From Verrucomicrobiota bacterium (GTDB lineage: Bacteria > Verrucomicrobiota > Verrucomicrobiia > Limisphaerales > JACRJZ01), in contig JACRJZ010000044.1 of the NCBI GenBank assembly GCA_016219875.1, positions 1 through 44,941 of the forward strand: 44,941 nt of DNA. The letters run 5' to 3'. Below the pieces are notes generated by a model. The model was not told the DNA's origin. It was given only the letters and a program-made list of their open reading frames with translations, and ran no database searches. Both the position numbers and the translations under genes were made by a program. Positions 38,532-44,941 of the stretch are shown in pieces (the first letter of the stretch is position 1; every line of letters starts with the position of its first letter).

Positions 38532-38596
38532 GTAGCAGCCGACGTGAGGAGGCTCTGTTTCCATTGAAGTTTGAGCCTCCTCACGTCGGCTGCTAC
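38532..38596. repeat. 65-bp GTAG palindrome, copy after the giant gene
   Basis: Perfect 24-bp arms (38532-38555 and 38573-38596); the 17-nt loop TGTTTCCATTGAAGTTT differs at two positions from the copy at 2685. It lies between the convergent giant and exosortase genes. Confidence 0.9.
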
Positions 38597-38667
38597 GGGG
38601 TTCTGCAATTGCCTCAAGAGTGCGCGTTGTCCGTGGCAAACGCCTACGGAGACGGCCGCGCGCAGTT

Positions 38668-40452
38668 CTACTTCCCCGCCTTCCCCACCGTGGTCTGAAA
38701 CTCCGGCACGCCGGCGACGATGAGTTCCTTCATCTGTTCGTAAACGAGGTCTTCGCCGCCCGGCGGGCACAGGCCGAGATAGGCCACGAAGGCCCAGCGT
38801 TGCAGGACGCCGGTGCGGACGAGGTCGCGCGCCATCCACCACATGCGTTGCGCGTGGTCGGCGGTCAACTGGTTGTCCGCCACGAACCAATAGACGTACA
38901 CGGCGTGCGAAAGCACCGGCTGGCCGTTGGCGCCGCGGACGGTGCCTTTCGCGGTCAGCTTCACCACGGTCAAATCGTACGGCTGCGGGCGGGTGATCCG
39001 CAGGGTGTCCGTCTCCGTCTTCATGATCTGGAAGCCTTGCCCCGTGAGGCAGTATTGCGGCTGGTGAATGCTGGTGCGGTCGCCGCCCATCAGCACCACG
39101 TTGTTCAGGAATTGCAGGCCGTTGGTTCCGCGATACAGCCGCTGCCCGTACACCGTGTCCTTGGGCAGCCACTCATAAACCACGCGCGCGACCGGCAGGT
39201 TGGTGGAGGTGTAGTGCAGCACTTGCTCCGGCAGGAACACGCTGTTGCTGCCGGCGAGAAACGTGCCGCCGGCGTTGGTGGCGCCGTTGGAGCCGTCTTC
39301 CTGGCCCGGCATCAGGACGGGAACCACCTTCACGCCCGGCTTGCCCAGCCGCTGGTTGGACCGCGCGTGCGCGAGGAAACCTCCGGTCAGCCCCACCAGC
39401 AGCACAGTGGTGATGAGCACGCTCCACACGCGGCGGCTCACCGGAAACGCCAGGGCTGCATCCAGCGGGGAACTCCCAATCAGTGGACCACCGGACTTGC
39501 CGTCCTCCGGCGGGGCCGCGGGTTTCTCCGCCAGCCAATGGCTGAGCACGACCACGGCGATGAGCGATGGCACGTAAGGCAGCAGACTGAACCACGCGCT
39601 TTCATGCACCCAGTTGCCGGTCTGCTGACCGAAGGCTTCCGCCGCGATGATGATGCACAGCAGGCGGATCACGTTGCTCAACACCGCCAGCGGAAACGCC
39701 GTCGCGACGACCAGCGCGCGCCGCCACGGCGACCTCAGGGAAACAAAACCGAGAATGATCGTGAAGGCCAGGAAGGCCGTCAGGCTGCGAATGCCGCTGC
39801 ACGCCGCCGCGATCTCGTATTGGAACTTCCCGGTCGGCTCCCAGAGCATGGTGCCCTGCCGGATGACGTTGATCCCGAGCGCGCCGTGCGAAATGGCCAC
39901 GCTGATCTTGGTGGAGAGCAGGCGCAGCGGGAAGGTGATGCGCTCGGCGGTGTTGCCCAGCGGGAGACAAAACGCAAAGAGAACGAACGGGAAGAACGTG
40001 GCCCGCAGCCACTGCGGCCCCCAGATCACGCCGGTCAACCCGTAGAGGCCGACGAAGAAGCCGACGACCGAAATCCGCGCCTGCTGGACCAGAAATCCCA
40101 GGACGTGAAAGACGAGTCCCAACGCCACCAGCGCGAGGGCCGGCCACCAAACGCGCTTCTGCACCGCGGCCCACTCGCGGCGGTTCCACCACATCAACGC
40201 CAGAACGATGAACGGGATCAGGTAGCCAAGCTGGTCGTCCTCCCGCTTCTCGTAGCAGTAGTCCAGCCACGAAAAGAGGCTGGGCGTGCTGACGTAGCCG
40301 AGGGTGGAGTTGCCCAGGAAATGGAACAGCGCCAGCCAGGCCAGCAGCAGGAGCACGAACCAGCCCTGTCCGGGGAGTTGCGCCAGCACCTGCCGCAATT
40401 CGTCGGTGAAGGCCGGCGGTTTCTCGGAGCCTGAATTCTGTTGGTTGCTCAT
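38668..40452 (-). CDS. Exosortase with C-terminal EpsI-like domain
   Basis: A 594-residue membrane protein. The N-terminal about 310 residues are an exosortase with multiple transmembrane helices and the expected catalytic triad: C218 in IAAACSGIRSLTAF, R263 in LSNVIRLL and H283 in NWVHESAWF. After a Pro/Gly-rich linker and another helix (about 346-364), the last about 220 residues resemble the EpsI/DUF3485 domain that accompanies many exosortases. It would process PEP-CTERM proteins at the membrane, such as the two at 6012-7356. No exopolysaccharide genes are adjacent, which is unusual for the EpsI-associated type. Confidence 0.92.
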   Translation of the reverse strand: MSNQQNSGSEKPPAFTDELRQVLAQLPGQGWFVLLLLAWLALFHFLGNSTLGYVSTPSLFSWLDYCYEKREDDQLGYLIPFIVLALMWWNRREWAAVQKRVWWPALALVALGLVFHVLGFLVQQARISVVGFFVGLYGLTGVIWGPQWLRATFFPFVLFAFCLPLGNTAERITFPLRLLSTKISVAISHGALGINVIRQGTMLWEPTGKFQYEIAAACSGIRSLTAFLAFTIILGFVSLRSPWRRALVVATAFPLAVLSNVIRLLCIIIAAEAFGQQTGNWVHESAWFSLLPYVPSLIAVVVLSHWLAEKPAAPPEDGKSGGPLIGSSPLDAALAFPVSRRVWSVLITTVLLVGLTGGFLAHARSNQRLGKPGVKVVPVLMPGQEDGSNGATNAGGTFLAGSNSVFLPEQVLHYTSTNLPVARVVYEWLPKDTVYGQRLYRGTNGLQFLNNVVLMGGDRTSIHQPQYCLTGQGFQIMKTETDTLRITRPQPYDLTVVKLTAKGTVRGANGQPVLSHAVYVYWFVADNQLTADHAQRMWWMARDLVRTGVLQRWAFVAYLGLCPPGGEDLVYEQMKELIVAGVPEFQTTVGKAGK

Positions 40453-40525
40453 CGCTGCCTATTCTGAGCCGGTTTCCGACCGTTCGTTCAAGAAAAACTC
40501 TGAAGACCCCCGCATGGTGCATCGG

Positions 40526-40661
40526 GTAGCGCAGGTTTTCCAACCTGCCGTAGCGCCGACTTTCTAGTCGGCAGGGCGCTCGACCTCCCGGATCGCTTGC
40601 CGTTTCCAACGTCTGCAGGTTGGAAAACCTGCGCTACGGCAGACTGGGAAGTCTGCGCTAC
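40526..40661. repeat. Cluster of four GTAGCGC-type REP units
   Basis: Two direct units (40526-40548 and 40550-40572) and two inverted units (40615-40637 and 40639-40661), each 23 bp: GTAGCGC followed by a 6-bp stem and a TTCC-type loop. The inner inverted unit and the first direct unit have the same stem (CAGGTT/AACCTG), so the whole cluster can fold as one large hairpin. It occupies the exosortase/antiporter gap. Confidence 0.9.
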
Positions 40662-40709
40662 GAGTGCCCCCGAACCGAGCTTGATGCAGCTTTGCGCGTG
40701 GTGGCCGCT

Positions 40710-42122
40710 TCAGCCGCGGAAGAACACCAGCCACACCAGCACCAGCATCGGCGCCATGAACGGCAGGGTGAACCGGAACACGAAGCCGAGGAAGCCCGGC
40801 GTGTGGACCTTCGCGTGGTCCGCGATGGACTTGACCATGAAGTTCGGGCCGTTGCCGATGTAGGTGTTCGCGCCGAAGAAGACCGCGCCCACGCTCACGG
40901 CCAGGACGTACTTGTTGAAGGCCGCGTTGCCCAGCAGGAAGGCGATTTCGATTTGCTCCACGGTCACGGCGCCTTTGGCCAGATGACCGGAGTGATACTT
41001 CTTCAGAGCCAGGAAGGTTTGTTGCACCGCGTCGGTCTGTTGCGCGAGGTCGGCGCCGCCGTTCTGGATGAGATGCTGCACCGCGGCGATGGTGTCCTGA
41101 TGAATGAAGGCGCCGAAGATGGCCTTGAGGAAACTCAGGTAGGTGGGCGCGTTGTCGAGCACGCTCGAGAGCGTGCCCGCGCCCCAGTAGAAGAAGCCCG
41201 CGGTGGGACTGCCCATTTGGCCGGCGTGGAGCTGCAGCCAATCGAGCGCGGGCATCATCGTGGCGAAGATGCCAATGAAGAGGATCGCCACCTCCTTGAT
41301 GGGGTGGAAGGTGAAGTGGTTGGCTTCGTGGACCTGCTTCTTGGTGGTGAAGTAGGAACCAAGCGACGCCGCGACCATGATGCCTTCGCGCAAGAACGGC
41401 GGGTCTTCGATGAACACGGCCCCCAGGATGGCGGCCAGAAACACCAAGTTGCCCAGACCCTGGAACCGCCACTCCTCGTGCAACGTCTCCATCACCCGCA
41501 CCGCCACGGGCGCGCGGCGATAGTTCCGCAGGTCGAGGACGTAGAACATCACCAGCAACACGCCCACGCCCACGGCCCACATCGGCCAGCAATGCTCCGC
41601 CACCCACCAGAACGGAATGCCTTTCAGGTAGCCGAGGAAGAGCGGTGGGTCGCCGATGGGCGTGAGGCACCCACCTACGTTGGACACGATGAAAATGAAG
41701 AAGACGACGTGGTGGGCGGTGATGCGGTATTTGTTCATCCGCAACCAGGGCCGGATGAGCAGCATCGACGCGCCGGTCGTGCCGAGCAGGTTGGCCACGA
41801 TCGCGCCCACGGCAAGGAAGACAACGTTGACCAACGGCGTGGCTTCGCCCTTCACGTTGATGTGAATTCCGCCGGACACGATGAACAGCGAGCCGATGAG
41901 GGCGATGAAGCTCACATATTCATGCGCGACGTGGAGCACGGTGCCGCTCGCGGGCTGGGGCAGGACCAGCAGGTAGTAGTTCAGCGTGACGGCGGCGAGC
42001 GCGAGCGCCGCTTTGGGGTAATGCTTCCCCCACCAGTCGGCGAAGAAGAGTGGCGCCAGCGCAATCAGCGCCAACAGCGCGCCGAACGGCAGGATCATCC
42101 ACGGATTCGGTTCGTAACCCAT
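40710..42122 (-). CDS. NhaD/CitMHS-type sodium:proton antiporter
   Basis: A 470-residue polytopic membrane protein of the ion-transporter superfamily. The ATG at 42122 (MGYEPNPWMILPFG) is preferred; TTG or GTG codons just upstream would overlap the exonuclease stop. Family segments include SGGIHINVKGEATPLVNVVFLAVGAIVANLLGTTGASMLLIRP, FIVSNVGGCLTPIGDPPLFLGYLKG (a hairpin with conserved P-I-G-D-P-P) and GTLSSVLDNAPTYLSFL, with D-N-A-P typical of NhaD-like carriers. It probably exchanges Na+ for H+; dicarboxylate transport is a weaker alternative. It starts 2 bp after the exonuclease gene, so the two are likely co-transcribed. Confidence 0.88.
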   Translation of the reverse strand: MGYEPNPWMILPFGALLALIALAPLFFADWWGKHYPKAALALAAVTLNYYLLVLPQPASGTVLHVAHEYVSFIALIGSLFIVSGGIHINVKGEATPLVNVVFLAVGAIVANLLGTTGASMLLIRPWLRMNKYRITAHHVVFFIFIVSNVGGCLTPIGDPPLFLGYLKGIPFWWVAEHCWPMWAVGVGVLLVMFYVLDLRNYRRAPVAVRVMETLHEEWRFQGLGNLVFLAAILGAVFIEDPPFLREGIMVAASLGSYFTTKKQVHEANHFTFHPIKEVAILFIGIFATMMPALDWLQLHAGQMGSPTAGFFYWGAGTLSSVLDNAPTYLSFLKAIFGAFIHQDTIAAVQHLIQNGGADLAQQTDAVQQTFLALKKYHSGHLAKGAVTVEQIEIAFLLGNAAFNKYVLAVSVGAVFFGANTYIGNGPNFMVKSIADHAKVHTPGFLGFVFRFTLPFMAPMLVLVWLVFFRG

Positions 42123-42124
42123 GC

Positions 42125-42661
42125 TCACCAATTCACTGGCACGGCGATCTTCTTCCCGAACTTGTTCGTGTAGAAAATCTGCCGCTGGGCCAGGCCGTAC
42201 TCGTGGACCAGTTTCGTGATTTTTACGTCGTAGCAGCAGTACTCGGCGATCTCCAGCATCTTGCCCTCGCGGAACCAGCGGATGGCTTGCAAGCCCTCGC
42301 TCGTTTTCTCGACCCCCAGCGTGGCCGTGGCGATGGTGTCGAGCGAGAGCCGGTGCGGCAGGGCTTTCTGCAATTCCACCAACATGTCGAGCGTGCGGAG
42401 TTGCTCCGGGTCGAAGAAGTCGTTGTGGCCGGCCAGCACTTCGTAATCGAACCGCAGGTTGTTAAAGCCCACCACCAGATCGGCCCGGCGCAGCTCCTCA
42501 ATCAGGTCGCCGACTTGGCGCTCGCTGTAAATCCGGTAGTCGCCGCGGGCGGTGCTGAAGGTCACGCCTACGCTCATGCGCATGGCGCGAATGTTGTTCC
42601 AGCCCCCGACTTCTTCGGCGGACTTCTGCGTTTCCAAGTCGAAATAGACAATGTTCTTCAT
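42125..42661 (-). CDS. DEDD-type 3'-5' exonuclease-like protein (RNase H fold)
   Basis: A 178-residue single-domain protein. Motif I is VYFDLETQ (D-x-E), motif II VVGFNNLRFDYEVL and motif III YCCYDVKITKLVHEYG, with the Y-x-x-x-D of DEDDy enzymes shifted to C-C-Y-D. It resembles the YprB-like RNase H domain. The substrate is unknown. It lies immediately upstream of the antiporter with a 2-bp gap, but no functional link is evident. Confidence 0.75.
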   Translation of the reverse strand: MKNIVYFDLETQKSAEEVGGWNNIRAMRMSVGVTFSTARGDYRIYSERQVGDLIEELRRADLVVGFNNLRFDYEVLAGHNDFFDPEQLRTLDMLVELQKALPHRLSLDTIATATLGVEKTSEGLQAIRWFREGKMLEIAEYCCYDVKITKLVHEYGLAQRQIFYTNKFGKKIAVPVNW

Positions 42662-42720
42662 CGTGCGGCCAAGCCGCGAATCGGTGTCCAGCGCGGGCGG
42701 ATGGAGCGACTCCCGTTCAG

Positions 42721-42885
42721 CTTGAACCCCGATTTTGAATCACCACGAAACATACGAAACACACGAAAAGGCTGGCCCCATTTCATCATTTTCCATCGCG
42801 CGACTCTTGGGCAGGGCCAGCAGGACGGTTCCGGTTCTGCTTTCGTGTGTTTCGTGGTGCCCACTTCGGATTTCAGGTTCAGATG
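42721..42885. repeat. About 160-bp inverted element with CACGAAACA arrays
   Basis: Left part: TTGAACC at 42722, then a CCACGAAACATACGAAACAC array at 42742. Right part, inverted: TTTCGTGTGTTTCGTGG near 42841 and GGTTCAG ending near 42882. The ends therefore read TGAACC on opposite strands. The right end contributes the TGA stop of the PduT-like gene. It fills the 217-bp gap before the exonuclease gene. Confidence 0.7.
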
Positions 42886-43430
42886 ACCTCGCGGTACACG
42901 TCCGGGTGCGGGCGGGTAATGACCACGGCGTTCACCAGCACGCCGGCGTCCGCAATGACGCGGCGACCGGCGGCCACGGCCGAGTTCACCGAACCTACGT
43001 CGCCGGTCATGGTGCAAAAGGCCTTTCCTCCCAGCGCCATCGCCAGGCGGACTTCCATCAGGGTGACCGGCGCCGCTTTCGCCGCCGCGTCTGCCGCCAG
43101 GATGAGTGTGGCGACGTTGAAGGATTCCAGGATGCCGAGTGCGCCGCCATCCATCGGCGGCGCTTGCGTGCGGCCCAGCGCGATGAACACGTCCGGGTGG
43201 ACGTTCGGAATGTAGGTCTGGTCGATGAGGCAGCCGCCCGCGGCTTCGGCACCCGCGGTCACGGCGCTTTGCACGGCGGCCGTTTCGCCTCCGATCAGGA
43301 CCATGTATTTCCCGGAGCAGATCGAGCGCGACAGGAGCAGATGGACGTTGCCGGCCTTGAGCATGGTGTCCGCCACGGCGAATCCGGCGGCGACGCTGGA
43401 GAGTTCAATGAGTCCGATGGATTTGTTCAT
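42879..43430 (-). CDS. pduT: PduT-like trimeric microcompartment shell protein (BMC-T)
   Basis: A 183-residue protein with two BMC domains in tandem (about 4-85, SIGLIELSSVAAGFAVAD; about 97-180, ALGILESFNVATLILAAD). Such BMC-T proteins form pseudohexameric trimers in the shell. C38 in SRSICSGKY is at the position of the PduT cysteine that binds a central [4Fe-4S] cluster across the trimer, supporting PduT rather than a non-metal BMC-T. Its ATG overlaps the PduS-like stop (ATGA), so the two are co-translated. The TGA stop lies at the edge of a repeat. No other shell gene is in this window. Confidence 0.88.
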   Translation of the reverse strand: MNKSIGLIELSSVAAGFAVADTMLKAGNVHLLLSRSICSGKYMVLIGGETAAVQSAVTAGAEAAGGCLIDQTYIPNVHPDVFIALGRTQAPPMDGGALGILESFNVATLILAADAAAKAAPVTLMEVRLAMALGGKAFCTMTGDVGSVNSAVAAGRRVIADAGVLVNAVVITRPHPDVYREVI

Positions 43431-44743
43431 GGTCGCGAAAGGTGGAGGCTGGATTCGGTCACGGCGGACACCACGGCGTCGAACGGCGCGTGCAGGATCG
43501 CGCCCAGCGCCTTCTCCGGTATTTCGCCGATTTGCTGGCCGGCACGCACGCGCTCGCCCGTTTTGACGAGGGGCTTGTTGAGCGCGCCGGCGCCTTGCCG
43601 GAGCGGCAGGACGACTTGCTTCGGCTCGATGACGGCATCGTGGAACGGCGCGGGCAGGTCGTATTGCTCGACGTGGAGTCGGCGCGTCAGCGACTTGATC
43701 GGCACGCGCCGTCCGTCGCGCATGGGATGGACCCGGACTTCGGTGTGACCGGTCCATTTCAAGTTGGCTTGGCGCATCGCGGCCTTGGAGTCGTCGCAAG
43801 CTTCCTTGGGGTAAAGTTCCTCTGGGCAGGCGAACAGAGTGCAAAGCCCGCACGAGCAGCAGAGTGCGGCCCAATGGTTCCAGTAGTCCGCGCCCGTCGC
43901 CGTGAAGGCCAGGCTGCGCATGACTTGGTGGGGTTCGACCGCGTAGCCGAGGAGGAACCGCGGGCAGTACTCCGTGCAATAGCGGCATTGGTCGCACGCG
44001 GACTTGCCGATCTTGGCCTGGGTCGGGTTGGGCTTGAGCTTGCGCTCGATGACGTGGTGATCGCGCGGCAGGATGATCACGCCGGTGGCCGTCTTGGTGA
44101 TGGGCGTGTCGAGGTTGTCCGTGGTCTGGCCCATCATCAGGCCGCCAATGCAGAGCACCGGATCGCGCGTCGTCAGGCCGCCGGCGGCGGCGAGGCATTC
44201 GCGGTAACTGGTCCCGATGGGCACCGTGAGGGTCACCGGACGTTGCACCGCGCCGGCGATGGTGAGCGTCTTGTGCGTGACGGGCCGGCCCGCCGCGGCA
44301 GCGGCCACGTTGACCAGGGTTTCGACATTGTTCACGACCACGCCCACCTGGATCGGAATGCCCGTGGGCGGGATCAACCGGCCCGTCACGGAATAAACCA
44401 AGTCATACTCGTCGCCGGCAGGGTAGTAATCGCCCAGCAGTTGCACGCGCACGCGGGTGCCCCGGCAGGCTTCTTGGACGGCCTCGACAGCGGCCTGCTT
44501 CTTGGCCTTGATGCCGACGACGCCGTCTTTCGCGCCGACCGCGTCCATGACGAGTTCCACGCCACGGACGATTTGGGCGGCGGCGCGTTCCATCACGACC
44601 GCGTCCTTGTGCAGCAGCGGTTCGCACTCGGCGCCGTTGGCGATGACGGTGTCGGCTTTGGCGGCGAGTTTGACATGCGTGGGAAATCCGCCACCGCCCG
44701 CGCCGACCACGCCCGCGGCCCTGACTTTTTCAACCAAGTTCAT
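43427..44743 (-). CDS. pduS: PduS/RnfC-like iron-sulfur flavoprotein
   Basis: A 438-residue protein with the RnfC/PduS layout: a glycine-rich NADH/FMN-binding N-terminus (GVVGAGGGGFPTHVKL, then NGAECEPLL), an SLBB-like domain (TLTIAGAVQRPVTLTVPIG), two ferredoxin-type cluster sites (C250-x2-C253-x2-C256-x3-C260 and C295-x2-C298-x2-C301-x4-C306) and a C-terminal segment, VKTGERVRAGQQIGEIP. PduS reduces cobalamin for diol dehydratase and docks to PduT; the adjacent PduT-like gene supports this. The ATG at 44743 is chosen over an upstream in-frame start that has no family counterpart. Confidence 0.9.
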   Translation of the reverse strand: MNLVEKVRAAGVVGAGGGGFPTHVKLAAKADTVIANGAECEPLLHKDAVVMERAAAQIVRGVELVMDAVGAKDGVVGIKAKKQAAVEAVQEACRGTRVRVQLLGDYYPAGDEYDLVYSVTGRLIPPTGIPIQVGVVVNNVETLVNVAAAAAGRPVTHKTLTIAGAVQRPVTLTVPIGTSYRECLAAAGGLTTRDPVLCIGGLMMGQTTDNLDTPITKTATGVIILPRDHHVIERKLKPNPTQAKIGKSACDQCRYCTEYCPRFLLGYAVEPHQVMRSLAFTATGADYWNHWAALCCSCGLCTLFACPEELYPKEACDDSKAAMRQANLKWTGHTEVRVHPMRDGRRVPIKSLTRRLHVEQYDLPAPFHDAVIEPKQVVLPLRQGAGALNKPLVKTGERVRAGQQIGEIPEKALGAILHAPFDAVVSAVTESSLHLSRP

Positions 44744-44754
44744 GAACGGGCGCG

Positions 44755-44782
44755 AGGATACGGCGGCGCGCCCAAATGACAA
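44755..44782 (-). promoter_or_regulatory. Possible sigma70-type promoter of pduS, near-leaderless
   Basis: On the - strand TTGTCA (44777-44782) and TATCCT (44755-44760) are 16 bp apart. Only 11 bp separate the -10 box from the ATG, so a transcript would carry almost no leader. No Shine-Dalgarno sequence is visible. Confidence 0.4.
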
Positions 44783-44882
44783 CCACTTTGAACTGGACGG
44801 CACAGGAAACAGGAGCGCAGAAGATCGTGTCCGCGCTCCCAGTTTCCAGACTCAAGGGAGGCCCTGTCAAAACCTCGCGGGC

Positions 44883-44911
44883 GTAGCGGCGTCTCGGCAG
44901 AGCGCCGCCCT
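44883..44911. repeat. GTAGCGGCG-type REP arm at the window edge
   Basis: The arm begins GTAGCGGCGTCTCGGCAGAG and matches the arms at 22141-22166 and 14840-14866. A paired arm is not seen before the window ends. Confidence 0.7.
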
Positions 44912-44941
44912 GCAAGGCAGAAGGCAAAAGGCAAAAAGATG

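Overview
This window is a GC-rich bacterial chromosome segment. Its content points to a verrucomicrobial (Pedosphaera/Limisphaera-like) organism: an exosortase with a C-terminal EpsI-type domain together with PEP-CTERM substrates, a giant secreted protein built from lamin-tail, CotH-kinase and jelly-roll modules, secreted carbohydrate-active enzymes, a PduS/PduT-type microcompartment pair, and intergenic spaces full of short palindromic repeats. The lineage is an inference from gene families; no rRNA or tRNA gene was seen.

Layout. 1-5.9 kb (mostly - strand): a secreted pectate-lyase-like enzyme, a DinJ/YafQ-type toxin-antitoxin pair followed by a truncated second antitoxin, and a Tat-exported GH116-type glycosidase. 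6-9.7 kb (+): two tandem PEP-CTERM paralogues, a DedA membrane protein and a DUF58 protein. 9.8-13.3 kb (+): a secreted astacin-like metalloprotease fused to a beta-helix repeat region. 13.4-15.7 kb: a small accessory island holding a HipA-like kinase, a DUF3037 protein, an orphan HicB-like protein and, on the other strand, an AT-richer gene with a HEPN-like RX5H motif. 15.7-18.3 kb (-): metY and a secreted DUF3616 protein. 18.6-24.7 kb (+): a PAP2-glycosyltransferase fusion, an 8-oxoguanine glycosylase, hypD and hypE. 25.3-38.4 kb (+): one gene for a protein of about 4,370 residues. 38.7-44.7 kb (-): exosortase, a NhaD/CitMHS-type antiporter, a DEDD exonuclease, and the PduT-like and PduS-like genes.

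How the genes fit together. Exosortase and its PEP-CTERM substrates form an envelope-sorting system. The lyase-like enzyme, GH116 enzyme, protease and giant adhesin-like protein suit a polysaccharide-degrading, surface-attached life. HypD and HypE imply a [NiFe] hydrogenase elsewhere. PduS and PduT imply a microcompartment locus beyond the right edge.

The most striking pattern is the repeat content. At least three palindrome families share a 5' GTAG foot, the hallmark of REP sequences moved by RAYT (TnpA-REP) transposases. Separate families of short-period arrays (7, 8 or 9 bp) also occur. Some elements lie inside genes and are translated in frame, in the lyase-like gene, GH116 gene, PAP2-GT fusion and giant gene. 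Others coincide with a gene's stop codon. A 275-bp tandem duplication between the PAP2-GT gene and ogg has made a 34-codon chimeric ORF.
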